Source: Marixanthomonas sp963974425 (GTDB lineage: Bacteria > Bacteroidota > Bacteroidia > Flavobacteriales > Flavobacteriaceae). Taken from it: DNA of 64,000 nt. Under the pieces are notes generated by a model. That model had not been told where the DNA came from. It did not search any database and saw only the letters and a program-made list of their open reading frames with translations. Positions 44,596 to 54,146 of the stretch are shown here, piece after piece. Each line of letters opens with the position of its first letter. Position 1 is the first letter of the stretch. The stretch lies in NCBI RefSeq assembly GCF_963974425.1, contig NZ_CAXBCK010000006.1, positions 28,808 to 92,807 on the forward strand, in the 5' to 3' direction. The translations under genes and the position numbers were made by a program.

Positions 44596-46800
44596 ATGAC
44601 CGAAGCTGTTATAGAAGCCGAAAAGAAACAACTCGCCAAGGAGTATAAGAAACTGCTTAAAATTAGTTACCGCAACCTTACTGCGGATGATAAAAAACTA
44701 ATTAGAAGTGCTTTTGATGTAGCTGTAGATGCTCACAAGGATCAACGACGTAAGAGTGGTGAGGCGTATGTATTCCACCCGATAGCCGTAGCGAAAATAG
44801 TAGCTGCCGAAATTGGACTGGACGCAACCTCTATTGCTGCAGCTTTACTTCATGATGTAGTAGAAGATACCCAATACACTTTAACAGACTTAGAACAACT
44901 GTTTGGAGAAACTGTGGCTCGTATTGTAGATGGTTTAACTAAAATCTCTAATATGCCGTACGATAAAGACGTATCGTTACAGGCTGAGAATTTTAGAAAA
45001 ATGCTACTCACGCTTAATGAGGATATCCGGGTTATCATTATAAAGATTGCTGATCGTTTGCATAATATGCAGACAATGGATAGCATGCCAGCACACAAAC
45101 AGGTTAAGATTGCTTCGGAAACATTATACATTTATGCTCCAATGGCTCACCGCATTGGATTATATAACATTAAAACTGAACTCGAGGATTTAGGCTTAAA
45201 ATACACAGAGCCCGAAGTTTACAATGATATTCATAGTAAAATAAGGGATAGCAAGGAAGAACAAGATGCTTACATTGAAGCTTTTTCCAAAACTCTGAAA
45301 GATTCGTTTGATGCTGAAAATTTAAATTATGAAATAAAAGGGCGCCCAAAATCAATTTTTTCAATTCGCAGAAAAATGATTGCTCAAAACGTAAGCTTTG
45401 ATGAAGTGTACGATAAGTTTGCTGTGCGTATTATCTATAAAAGTGATCTTGAAAATGAAAAATTCCTCGCTTGGAAAATATACTCAATTGTAACCGATCA
45501 CTTTAGACCTAATCCCATGCGATTACGAGATTGGATTTCTTCCCCAAAGTCTACTGGTTATGAAGCACTTCATATTACCGTAATGGGACCAAAAGGCAGA
45601 TGGGTAGAAGTACAGATTCGTAGTGAGCGTATGAATGAAATTGCTGAAAAAGGGTATGCTGCACATTATAAATACAAAAACAAAGAAAAAGAAGACGGCG
45701 GTCTTGATGATTGGCTAAATAAGTTACAAGAAACGCTTGAAAATTCTGAAATCAGTGCTGTAGATTTTGTAGAAGAGTTTAAACTAAATCTGTACGCGAA
45801 AGAAATATTTGTCTTTACACCTAAAGGAGACTTATTTTCTTTACCCAAAGGCTCCACAGCTTTAGATTTTGCTTTTCAAGTACATACCGAAGTAGGAATG
45901 CACACTAGAGGGACAAAAGTAAATGGAAAGTTAGTCCCTTTAAGCCACGTGTTAAAAAGTGGCGATCAAGTAGAAATTATTACTTCAGAAAAAAGCAACC
46001 CCTCTGCTAACTGGCTTGATTATGTAACCACGGGTAGGGCTCGCTCAAAAATAAAATCATCTTTAAAAGACGAGAAAAAGCAAATTGCCGAAGAAGGGAA
46101 AGCTGTATTAGCACGTAAATTAAAGTCGCTAAAAATTACTTTAGATGAAAAAACCATTAATCAATTAGTTGTTTTCTTTAAAGTAAAAACTAGTTTAGAC
46201 CTCTTTTATCGCGTAGGCGCTGGTATTATTGATAATCAAAAGTTGAAAGATTTTGCTGCATCGCGAAGTAATGCTTTTGTAAATTTCTTTAAAAATAAAA
46301 TACGAAAACCAGATAAACCTCAAGATGTAAACAAAGAGGAAATTACCGAAAAATATGATCAACTCGTCTTTGGCAAGGAAGAAGAAAGGTTGGATTATAA
46401 AATGGCAAATTGTTGTAACCCCATTCCTGGAGACGATGTATTTGGTTTCGTTACCGTAAACGAAGGCATAAAAGTACATAAACAAAACTGTCCCAATGCG
46501 CTGCAACTGCAAAGTAACTACAGTTACCGTATTATGAAAGCCAAATGGATTGACTCTACCCAACGCGAGTTCAAAGCTAAGTTGGTGATAACAGGAATCG
46601 ATGCCGTTGGACTTGTTAATAACGTTACAAAGCTAATATCAAATAATATGAATATAGATATGAGGGGTGTCCATTTTGATAGTGATGACGGGGTTTTCAA
46701 CGGAAAAATAACTGTCGTGGTAAAAAATAAAAATGTATTGGACAATCTAGTCTTGAAATTGAAAAAAATAAACGGAATAGATAAAGTTACACGAGTTTAA
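44596..46800 (+). CDS. (p)ppGpp synthetase/hydrolase RelA/SpoT
   Basis: 734 residues. The HD hydrolase domain (about 45-200; HPIAVAKIVA, ALLHDVVEDTQ), synthetase domain (KFAVRIIYKS, RDWISSPKSTGYEALHITV, VEVQIRSERMNEIAEKGYAA), TGS domain (EIFVFTPKGDLFSLPKGSTA) and C-terminal ACT domain (ITGIDAVGLVNNVTKLISN) are all intact. It controls the stringent response. The HD motif is complete, so hydrolysis is likely. A Fur-family gene follows. Confidence 0.95.
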   Translation: MTEAVIEAEKKQLAKEYKKLLKISYRNLTADDKKLIRSAFDVAVDAHKDQRRKSGEAYVFHPIAVAKIVAAEIGLDATSIAAALLHDVVEDTQYTLTDLEQLFGETVARIVDGLTKISNMPYDKDVSLQAENFRKMLLTLNEDIRVIIIKIADRLHNMQTMDSMPAHKQVKIASETLYIYAPMAHRIGLYNIKTELEDLGLKYTEPEVYNDIHSKIRDSKEEQDAYIEAFSKTLKDSFDAENLNYEIKGRPKSIFSIRRKMIAQNVSFDEVYDKFAVRIIYKSDLENEKFLAWKIYSIVTDHFRPNPMRLRDWISSPKSTGYEALHITVMGPKGRWVEVQIRSERMNEIAEKGYAAHYKYKNKEKEDGGLDDWLNKLQETLENSEISAVDFVEEFKLNLYAKEIFVFTPKGDLFSLPKGSTALDFAFQVHTEVGMHTRGTKVNGKLVPLSHVLKSGDQVEIITSEKSNPSANWLDYVTTGRARSKIKSSLKDEKKQIAEEGKAVLARKLKSLKITLDEKTINQLVVFFKVKTSLDLFYRVGAGIIDNQKLKDFAASRSNAFVNFFKNKIRKPDKPQDVNKEEITEKYDQLVFGKEEERLDYKMANCCNPIPGDDVFGFVTVNEGIKVHKQNCPNALQLQSNYSYRIMKAKWIDSTQREFKAKLVITGIDAVGLVNNVTKLISNNMNIDMRGVHFDSDDGVFNGKITVVVKNKNVLDNLVLKLKKINGIDKVTRV

Positions 46801-46806
46801 AATGAG

Positions 46807-46814
46807 TAACTTTG
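46807..46814 (+). promoter_or_regulatory. Putative -7 promoter box of the Fur-family gene
   Basis: TAACTTTG is an exact TAnnTTTG box, seven bases after the relA/spoT stop and ten bases before the ATG at 46825. The regulator may therefore have its own start site. Confidence 0.4.
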
Positions 46815-46824
46815 CATCTTTGAT

Positions 46825-47277
46825 ATGAGTACCAAAACTGAGAAAAATAACCAGGCAATAGTTAAAAATGTGTTTACGGCCTACCTTGAAGAAAAAGGTC
46901 ACCGTAAAACACCAGAACGCTATGCCATACTTCAAGAAATATACGACCACAAAGAACATTTTGATATAGAATCCCTTTATATCAACATGAAAAATAAAAA
47001 CTACCGCGTTAGTCGTGCAACATTATATAATACTATTGAGTTGTTACTAGAGTGTGGTTTAGTACGTAAACATCAGTTTGGTCAAAATCAGGCGCATTAC
47101 GAAAAATCATATTTTGATAAACAACACGATCACGTAATTTTATCTGATGGTGAAGTGATTGAATTTTGCCATCCGCGTATACAAACTATTAAGAAAACAA
47201 TCGAAGAGGTTTTTGATATTGAAATTACAAAGCATTCTCTTTATTTCTACGGAAACCGAAAACAGACCAATCAATAA
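46825..47277 (+). CDS. Fur family transcriptional regulator without the structural zinc motif
   Basis: 150 residues. The winged helix (KGHRKTPERYAILQEIYDHK, YRVSRATLYNTIELLLECGL) and the metal region HYEKSYFDKQHDHVILSDGE are Fur-like. The usual first CxxC pair after HDH is absent (VILSDGE), and only a single cysteine remains (EFCHPRIQ). It probably senses metal or peroxide and represses uptake or defence genes. The target is not visible. purA follows after six bases. Confidence 0.88.
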   Translation: MSTKTEKNNQAIVKNVFTAYLEEKGHRKTPERYAILQEIYDHKEHFDIESLYINMKNKNYRVSRATLYNTIELLLECGLVRKHQFGQNQAHYEKSYFDKQHDHVILSDGEVIEFCHPRIQTIKKTIEEVFDIEITKHSLYFYGNRKQTNQ

Positions 47278-47283
47278 TACATT

Positions 47284-48555
47284 ATGGCAGTAGACTTACT
47301 ACTTGGATTACAATGGGGCGACGAAGGAAAAGGAAAAATCGTCGATGTTCTCACCAAAAACTATGATATAATTGCACGTTTTCAAGGTGGCCCAAATGCA
47401 GGTCACACACTTGAATTTGACGGCATAAAACATGTTTTACACACTATTCCCAGTGGTATTTTCCACAAAGATGCCGTAAACTTAGTTGGTAACGGAGTAG
47501 TTATAGATCCTGTTATTTTCAAAAAAGAATTAGACAACCTCTCTCAGTTTAATCTTGATATTAATAAGAAACTGCTTATTTCACGTAAAGCACATCTTAT
47601 ATTACCAACACACAGATTATTAGATGCTGCTAGTGAAACTTCAAAAGGAAAAGCAAAAATAGGTTCTACACTTAAAGGTATTGGTCCAACTTATATGGAC
47701 AAAACTGGACGTAATGGAATTCGCGTAGGAGATTTAGAGTTAAGTGATTGGAAAGAAAGATATCGTACCCTTGCTAATAAGCACGAAGCGATGATTGATT
47801 TCTATAATGTAGACATACAATACAATTTAGCCGAATTAGAATCTGAATTTTTTGAAGCAATCGAAGTTTTAAAATCATTAACCTTCATTGATAGTGAAGA
47901 GTATCTACATAAAGCTCAAAAAGAAAATAAAACCATTTTAGCCGAAGGAGCCCAAGGGTCATTATTAGATATTGATTTTGGCACCTACCCGTTTGTAACC
48001 TCATCAAACACCACAGCTGCTGGAGCTTGTACAGGTTTAGGAGTTGCACCAGGTAAAATTAAGGAGGTTTATGGAATTTTTAAAGCCTACACCACGCGTG
48101 TCGGAAGTGGTCCCTTCCCTACCGAGCTTTTTGATGAAGACGGTGAGCGAATGGCCAAAGTAGGAAACGAATTTGGTGCTACAACTGGTCGTCCTAGACG
48201 ATGTGGTTGGCTCGATTTAGTAGCGTTAAAGTACGCAGTGCAAGTAAACGGAGTCACCCAACTAATGATGATGAAAGGTGATGTGTTAAGTGGTTTCAAA
48301 AAACTAAAAGTATGTACTGCCTATAAATACAAAGGTGAAACGATTGAACATTTACCGTACAATATCGAAGCGGAAAATATAACTCCGGTTTATACCGAAA
48401 TGAAAGGTTGGAAAGAAGATTTAACTAAAATGAACGATGCATCACAGCTTCCAAAAGAGCTAAATGACTACATCGAATTTTTAGAAAAAGAACTAGAAAC
48501 TCCAATTAAAATTGTTTCCGTAGGCCCTGACAGAGTACAAACAATTGAGCGATAG
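47284..48555 (+). CDS. purA: Adenylosuccinate synthetase
   Basis: 423 residues, normal length. GLQWGDEGKGKIVDVL and GGPNAGHTL are the nucleotide and IMP sites; GSTLKGIGPTYMDKTGRNGI and the TTAAGACTGLGVAPG loop are conserved, and RPRRCGWLDLVALKYA is present. It makes adenylosuccinate from IMP and aspartate with GTP. It lies downstream of the Fur-family gene, a frequent order in flavobacteria. Confidence 0.96.
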   Translation: MAVDLLLGLQWGDEGKGKIVDVLTKNYDIIARFQGGPNAGHTLEFDGIKHVLHTIPSGIFHKDAVNLVGNGVVIDPVIFKKELDNLSQFNLDINKKLLISRKAHLILPTHRLLDAASETSKGKAKIGSTLKGIGPTYMDKTGRNGIRVGDLELSDWKERYRTLANKHEAMIDFYNVDIQYNLAELESEFFEAIEVLKSLTFIDSEEYLHKAQKENKTILAEGAQGSLLDIDFGTYPFVTSSNTTAAGACTGLGVAPGKIKEVYGIFKAYTTRVGSGPFPTELFDEDGERMAKVGNEFGATTGRPRRCGWLDLVALKYAVQVNGVTQLMMMKGDVLSGFKKLKVCTAYKYKGETIEHLPYNIEAENITPVYTEMKGWKEDLTKMNDASQLPKELNDYIEFLEKELETPIKIVSVGPDRVQTIER

Positions 48556-48609
48556 TATACTTTTTCTAGGTTAAGGCACGTTACGTAAGCGTATAAAAGC
48601 AACTACATA

Positions 48610-50394
48610 TTGAAAGTATCCATAAACATACTACTTTGTTTTTTCTTCGGAATGACACTATATGCGCAAGAGGAACCTGAGAAAACAAAAGTGGACATAG
48701 AGTCTGGCTACCTTGAAATCAGACCCGAACTACCCGATGCTGCTATTTACACAAAAGATGATACTGGACAAGTGTATATTGTTCATGAAGGAGTCGAAAT
48801 GTGGTGTGACCAAGCGTATGTATACTTAAAAGATAATTTTGTAAAAGCTTATGGTAATGTAAAGATAAACCAAGCTGATACGGTTACACTAGACAGTAAA
48901 TATGCTGAATACAATGGTAACACTCAGTTTGCTTTTGCCAGTGGAGATGTGCTCTTCAAAGACCCAAAAACAACATTAAAAACAGATACTCTTTATTTTG
49001 ACCGTATAAAACAACAAGCGTATTACCGAACAGGTGGAACCGTTAGAGACACTTCAAGTACCTTAACAAGCCAAGTTGGACGTTATTATGCCGAAACTAA
49101 AAAATACCAATTCCTTTCAGATGTAGTAATCAATAATCCTGATTACACAGTAAACTCACCCCAACTAGATTTTTATTCTGAAACGGGAGGCGCTTATCTA
49201 TATGGTCCTTCAACAATAAAGACTGAATCTAGTACCATATATTGCGATCGTGGCTATTATGACACCCGTGCAAAAACCGGTCATTTTGTAAAAAATTCTC
49301 GTGTAGATTACGAAAATAGAATTTTATACGGCGATAGTATTTATTTTGACCAAAACAAAAGTTTTGCTTCGGCAACCAACAATATTAAGGTGCTCGATAC
49401 TGTAAACAAAAGTATTATTCGTGGGCATTATGCGGAAGTGTTTCGTGAAAAAGATTCCGTTTTCATTACAAAACGTGCTGTGGCGGTTACGCTACGGGAT
49501 CAAGACTCCATTTACGTACACGCCGATACATTACAAGTTACAGGAAAACCCGAAAACCGAATTATAAAAGGATTTTACCGGGCGCGATTGTTTAAAAGAG
49601 GTGCAGAAGGAGAACAACCTACTAGTGGCAAAAGTGACTCGATCTATGTAAACCAAAAAAAAGGTATTACCAAATTACTTCGAAATCCAATTTTATGGAG
49701 TGGTGAAAATCAAATGACGGGTGATACAATTCATATACTTTCCAATAGTAAAACGGAGAAATTGGATACCCTAAAAGTTTTCAATAATGCGTTTTTAATT
49801 CAAAAAGACAGTGCGGGATACAACCAAGTAAAAGGCGAACGCCTTATAGGGTTATTTACAGATAATGAATTAGACACTGTCAATATTCATAAAAATGCCG
49901 AGGTAATCTTTTTCTCTAGAAATGAAAAGGATGAATTAGTAGGCATTAACAATACGCTTTCTAGTGATATACAAATGTATTTGGAAAGTCAGGAAATCAC
50001 TGGGGTCCGTTTCTTAAAGAATGTTGACGGAAAATTATACCCTCCGTCTCAATTCCCAGAAAACGCACGTATTTTACCAGGTTTTAACTGGCGAGGTGAA
50101 GAGCGGTTACAAAAAGTAGAAGACCTTTTTAAAGACAAACCTGCTCCTATTCTACCAAAAATTAAAGGAATTCGTTTGCCTGAAGACGAAGGTGAATTTT
50201 TTGATGATGTTCCCGAAGATGGGATGGAGATCCCTGAACAATCTAAACTTAAAGCGAAAGACTTTCAAAATCGAGAAGACGGCCCGAAACCAATGACACG
50301 GGAGACAGATAGTATTCAAAACGATTTAATACGAAAACCTCCCGATCCTAAAAAGGATGCACAAGACAACTCTTCCGAAGAACAAGAGAATTAA
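48610..50394 (+). CDS. OstA/LptA-like secreted protein
   Basis: 594 residues from a TTG start; the next ATG lies beyond the signal peptide (residues 1-20, TLYAQ). The OstA-like beta-jelly-roll (KAYGNVKINQADTVTLDSKY, FASGDVLFKDPKTTLKTDTL) is repeated across the length. This fold carries lipopolysaccharide across the periplasm in LptA and LptD. The last 100 residues are acidic, charged and low-complexity. A role in envelope lipid transport is likely but inferred. Confidence 0.8.
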   Translation: MKVSINILLCFFFGMTLYAQEEPEKTKVDIESGYLEIRPELPDAAIYTKDDTGQVYIVHEGVEMWCDQAYVYLKDNFVKAYGNVKINQADTVTLDSKYAEYNGNTQFAFASGDVLFKDPKTTLKTDTLYFDRIKQQAYYRTGGTVRDTSSTLTSQVGRYYAETKKYQFLSDVVINNPDYTVNSPQLDFYSETGGAYLYGPSTIKTESSTIYCDRGYYDTRAKTGHFVKNSRVDYENRILYGDSIYFDQNKSFASATNNIKVLDTVNKSIIRGHYAEVFREKDSVFITKRAVAVTLRDQDSIYVHADTLQVTGKPENRIIKGFYRARLFKRGAEGEQPTSGKSDSIYVNQKKGITKLLRNPILWSGENQMTGDTIHILSNSKTEKLDTLKVFNNAFLIQKDSAGYNQVKGERLIGLFTDNELDTVNIHKNAEVIFFSRNEKDELVGINNTLSSDIQMYLESQEITGVRFLKNVDGKLYPPSQFPENARILPGFNWRGEERLQKVEDLFKDKPAPILPKIKGIRLPEDEGEFFDDVPEDGMEIPEQSKLKAKDFQNREDGPKPMTRETDSIQNDLIRKPPDPKKDAQDNSSEEQEN

Positions 50395-50412
50395 AAAAGA
50401 TGCAGAAAGACC

Positions 50413-51612
50413 ATGAAAGAAGACTTTTTTAAATATCAAACCCAAACCACACCACATCCGTTGGCCGTCGAAATTTCCCATGCCGAAGGAAGTTATATTT
50501 TCGACAATGACGGCAACAAACACTTAGATTTTATTGCAGGGGTTTCAGCTTGTAGTTTAGGACACCGTCATCCACGCATTATAAAAGCTATAAAACACCA
50601 ACTTGACAAGTATCTGCATGTAATGGTATATGGCGAGTATATACAACAACCAGCAGTAAAGTTAACCAAACTTTTAGCAAACCTATTACCCGTTCCTTTA
50701 GAGACTACTTATTTAGTTAACAGCGGCGCTGAAGCTATCGATGCTTCTTTAAAGTTAGCACGCCGAGTAACTGGGCGGTCTGAAATTTTATACGCCCATA
50801 ATGCATACCATGGAAACACGTTTGGCGCGTTGAGCGTAATGGGCTACGAAGATCGAAAAACCCCATTTGCACCTTTAGTACCTGATTGCCTCCCGATACG
50901 TTTTAATAATATTGACGACCTTGATAAAATAACACAAAAAACTGCGGCGGTAATTCTGGAAACCATTCAAGGCGGTGCCGGGTTTATTTTCCCTGAGAAT
51001 GGGTACCTACAGGAAGTCCGTGAGCGTTGTAATGAAACAGGAACGCTTTTAATTTTAGATGAAGTTCAACCAGGCTTTGGTCGTACGGGTAAACTTTTCG
51101 GATTTCAGTATTTTAATATAGTTCCCGATATTTTGGTCATGGGAAAAGGTATGGGCGGCGGATTGCCTATTGGTGCATTTACAGCTTCACAAAAACATAT
51201 GGCTCTACTGAAGGATAACCCAAAATTGGGACACATTACCACATTTGGCGGAAATCCTGTTATTGCCTCTGCTGCTTTGGCAACCTTGCTAGAAATAACC
51301 GAAACTGATTTAATTCCGAAAACGCTTCGGAAGGAACAATTATTCAGAAAGTATTTAACACACTCTTCAATTAAAGAGATTCGCGGTAAAGGGTTAATGC
51401 TGTCTTTAATAATGGACTCTGCTGAAATCGCTTCCGAAGTTATTTTACGCTGTAAAGACAATAATTTGATTCTTTTTTGGCTCCTTTTTGAACCACGAGC
51501 TGTCAGAATCACCCCACCTCTAACCATTTCAGAAGAAGAAATTAAGCAAGGCTGTGACATTATAACAGGCATCCTTAATGAGATCTCAAAACAACAAATT
51601 AAACTCAAGTAG
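50413..51612 (+). CDS. Class III aminotransferase
   Basis: 399 residues. PLP fold type I with LVNSGAEAIDASLKLARRVT, HGNTFGALSVMGYED, LDEVQPGFGRTGKLFGFQ and the likely PLP lysine 245 in VMGKGMGGGLPIG. It resembles acetylornithine or 4-aminobutyrate aminotransferases; the amino donor and acceptor are not certain. The gene lies 18 bases after the OstA-like gene. Confidence 0.88.
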   Translation: MKEDFFKYQTQTTPHPLAVEISHAEGSYIFDNDGNKHLDFIAGVSACSLGHRHPRIIKAIKHQLDKYLHVMVYGEYIQQPAVKLTKLLANLLPVPLETTYLVNSGAEAIDASLKLARRVTGRSEILYAHNAYHGNTFGALSVMGYEDRKTPFAPLVPDCLPIRFNNIDDLDKITQKTAAVILETIQGGAGFIFPENGYLQEVRERCNETGTLLILDEVQPGFGRTGKLFGFQYFNIVPDILVMGKGMGGGLPIGAFTASQKHMALLKDNPKLGHITTFGGNPVIASAALATLLEITETDLIPKTLRKEQLFRKYLTHSSIKEIRGKGLMLSLIMDSAEIASEVILRCKDNNLILFWLLFEPRAVRITPPLTISEEEIKQGCDIITGILNEISKQQIKLK

Positions 51613-51681
51613 CTGTTTTTTAGACGTTTAAAAATAAAAACAACTGTTAATAAGCCTGTTAACAACAAACACGGCATAACT

Positions 51682-51711
51682 ATTGAATAGCCTATTACAT
51701 TAGTATCTTTA
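51682..51711 (+). promoter_or_regulatory. Putative promoter of the TPR gene
   Basis: ATTG (51682-51685), an 18-base spacer and TATCTTTA (51704-51711) fit the Bacteroidota promoter pattern. The ATG follows 28 bases after the -7 box. Confidence 0.45.
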
Positions 51712-51739
51712 AAATAGAAGAAACTGTAAAACGTTCCGT

Positions 51740-53140
51740 ATGCAATTACCTCCAAACGAGCACGACAACTTCTCCCTCTCCCGCTTTGAATCTATGTTGA
51801 AGACAAACAGTGTCTTTTTTTTCGATTCGGAAGAGTTTGAGGACATTATTCAATTTTATCTTGAAAATGGAAAAATAGCCCTTGCAAAAAAGGCTACCAA
51901 GTTAGGATTGGAACAACACCCTTCTGCGACCAATTTGAAGTTATTTCAGATTGAAATGCACATTTTTGAAAATGAACTGGACGTAGCAGAATCAATGTTA
52001 GACGAACTGTATTCCTTAGAACAGTCTAATCAAGAGGTCTATATACAAAAAGCGAACATCTTTTCGAGACGTGACGATCATAAAAATGCCATCCAATTAT
52101 TGGAGCAAGCATTAGAAATCACGAATGATGAAAACGATGTTATGGCCCTCATTGGGATGGAATATTTGTTTTTGGAAGATTTTGAAAATGCCAAGCTATT
52201 TTTCATGAAATGTCTTGAAAACGACGAAGAAGATTACTCGGCTTTATACAATATTATTTACTGTTTTGAATTTTTAGAACAACATGAAGAAGCGATAGAT
52301 TATTTAAACGATTTTCTAGATAAAAACCCTTACAGTGAAGTCGCTTGGCACCAAGTAGGAAAACAGTACTACATTTTAAAAGACTTTAAAAAAGCGTTGG
52401 CAGCTTTTGATTTTGCAATAATTAGCGATGATCGTTTTATCGGTGCTTATCTTGAAAAAGGAAAAGTTCAAGAAAAATTGAAGCAATATGAAGACGCCAT
52501 TGAAAGCTACACCATAACATTAGGATTAGACGACCCTACTTCCTTTGCTTTATTACGAATTGGTAAATGTTATGAAAAACTAGGAAATAGCGAGTTAGCA
52601 CTTCAGTTTTACACAAAATGTGTAGAAGAAGATGGGCTACTCGATAAAGGGTGGATAGCGATTACCGATCACTATTTTAAGAAGAAGAACTACAAAAAAT
52701 CCCTTTATTATATTGAAAAAGCAATCAATATAGACAGTGAAAATGTACGATACTGGAAGCGGTATGCCCGTATTAATCTGAGGTTGCATTTATTTGAAGA
52801 GGCAGAACACGGGTATCGTAGAACTTTAGAACTTGGAAACTATGAGCTAAACACTTGGCTTAGTCGTTGTGACCTCTTGTTGAAATTAGGTGAGTTTGAA
52901 GCAGCTGTAAAAAATCTCTTGCAAGCTTCTGAGTTTTATCCAGAAAATGCCGAAATAGAGTTTAGGTTTGCAGGTTTGTACAATATTTTAACTGAAGAAA
53001 GAAAGGCGGTCTATCACTTAAAAAATGGACTGAAGTTCAACCGGGAATATGTAATCATCATAGAAGAGTTGTTCCCTAACTTTTTTCAGCGACCTTCCGT
53101 GCAGCAAATAATCGAAAAACACAAAAACCCTTCTTTGTAA
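51740..53140 (+). CDS. Tetratricopeptide repeat protein
   Basis: 466 residues made of about ten TPR helices pairs from about 50 to the end, for example AIQLLEQALEITNDENDVMA, ALYNIIYCFEFLEQHEEAID and AIESYTITLGLDDPTSFALL. No signal peptide or catalytic domain is seen, so it is probably a cytoplasmic scaffold. It is well separated from the aminotransferase before it by its own promoter. Confidence 0.85.
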   Translation: MQLPPNEHDNFSLSRFESMLKTNSVFFFDSEEFEDIIQFYLENGKIALAKKATKLGLEQHPSATNLKLFQIEMHIFENELDVAESMLDELYSLEQSNQEVYIQKANIFSRRDDHKNAIQLLEQALEITNDENDVMALIGMEYLFLEDFENAKLFFMKCLENDEEDYSALYNIIYCFEFLEQHEEAIDYLNDFLDKNPYSEVAWHQVGKQYYILKDFKKALAAFDFAIISDDRFIGAYLEKGKVQEKLKQYEDAIESYTITLGLDDPTSFALLRIGKCYEKLGNSELALQFYTKCVEEDGLLDKGWIAITDHYFKKKNYKKSLYYIEKAINIDSENVRYWKRYARINLRLHLFEEAEHGYRRTLELGNYELNTWLSRCDLLLKLGEFEAAVKNLLQASEFYPENAEIEFRFAGLYNILTEERKAVYHLKNGLKFNREYVIIIEELFPNFFQRPSVQQIIEKHKNPSL

Positions 53141-53146
53141 TTTACG

Positions 53147-53154
53147 TATTTTTG
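53147..53154 (+). promoter_or_regulatory. Putative -7 promoter box of the DUF368 pair
   Basis: TATTTTTG matches TAnnTTTG, seven bases after the TPR stop and 20 bases before the ATG at 53175. No -33 element at the usual distance is apparent. Confidence 0.4.
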
Positions 53155-53174
53155 GCATTCAGTAAATTTTTGCT

Positions 53175-54146
53175 ATGCCAAAACGTAATTTTATACAATA
53201 TCTAGTTATCACTGCAAAAGGCCTAGCTATGGGAGCTGCCGATGTGGTGCCGGGAGTATCGGGCGGTACCATCGCTTTTATCTCGGGCATTTATGAAGAG
53301 TTAATTGAAACCATTCACAAACTCGACCTTGGTTTTTTCAAACTTTGGAAAAAAGAAAGCTTTTCAAAAGCTTGGAGAGCCTATAATCTTCCTTTTTTGG
53401 TTGCTTTGTTTGCAGGAGTTGCAATCAGTATTTTATCGCTGGCCAAAACAATTACTTGGTTATTGAGCAACCACCCTATTTTGGTCTGGTCCTTCTTTTT
53501 TGGTTTGGTAATAGCAAGTATTTTATATGTAGGGAAACAAGTTACAAAATGGAATGTAATCGTCAGTATCGCACTAATTATAGCCGCTGTTGCCGCCTAC
53601 GCTATCACCTTGGCAGAACCTTTGGGAACAGCAGATAGTACCTGGTTTTTATTTTTTGCGGGTTTTGTAGCAATTATAGCTATGATTTTACCCGGAATTA
53701 GTGGTGCTTTTATACTGCTGTTATTAGGAGCCTATACGGCTATTATTGGAACTATTTCGCAATTGGGAGAAGGCATTGCCAATTTCAATTGGCAGCTTAT
53801 TTCGCAAGCCTTATTGAAAATAGGAATATTTGCAGTAGGTGCCATTGCAGGCTTAAAAGTGTTCTCTCGTGTATTAAACTGGATGTTTAAAAACCATAAG
53901 AATTTAATTTTAGCTGTCTTAACAGGTTTTATGGTTGGAGCGCTAAATAAAATATGGCCCTGGAAAGAAGTTTTAAAATATCGATTAAACTCTCACGGGG
54001 AAGAAGTACCTTTTATTGAACGTAGCATTATACCCACACAGTATCCTGAAGATCCACAAATTCTATATGCTCTTATTTTTATGGTCTTAGGCTTTTTGAG
54101 TATTTTTATATTGGAGCGTGTAGCCGTTTCAAAAAACAAAAAATAA
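53175..54146 (+). CDS. DUF368 membrane protein, polyprenyl-phosphate translocase family (copy 1)
   Basis: 323 residues with about eight membrane helices. The conserved KGLAMGAADVVPGVSGGTIAF and the repeated AMILPGISGAFILLLLGAY are family signatures. DUF368 (PopT-like) proteins recycle undecaprenyl-phosphate across the membrane for wall and surface glycan synthesis. The next gene encodes a second copy and starts directly after this stop. Confidence 0.88.
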   Translation: MPKRNFIQYLVITAKGLAMGAADVVPGVSGGTIAFISGIYEELIETIHKLDLGFFKLWKKESFSKAWRAYNLPFLVALFAGVAISILSLAKTITWLLSNHPILVWSFFFGLVIASILYVGKQVTKWNVIVSIALIIAAVAAYAITLAEPLGTADSTWFLFFAGFVAIIAMILPGISGAFILLLLGAYTAIIGTISQLGEGIANFNWQLISQALLKIGIFAVGAIAGLKVFSRVLNWMFKNHKNLILAVLTGFMVGALNKIWPWKEVLKYRLNSHGEEVPFIERSIIPTQYPEDPQILYALIFMVLGFLSIFILERVAVSKNKK

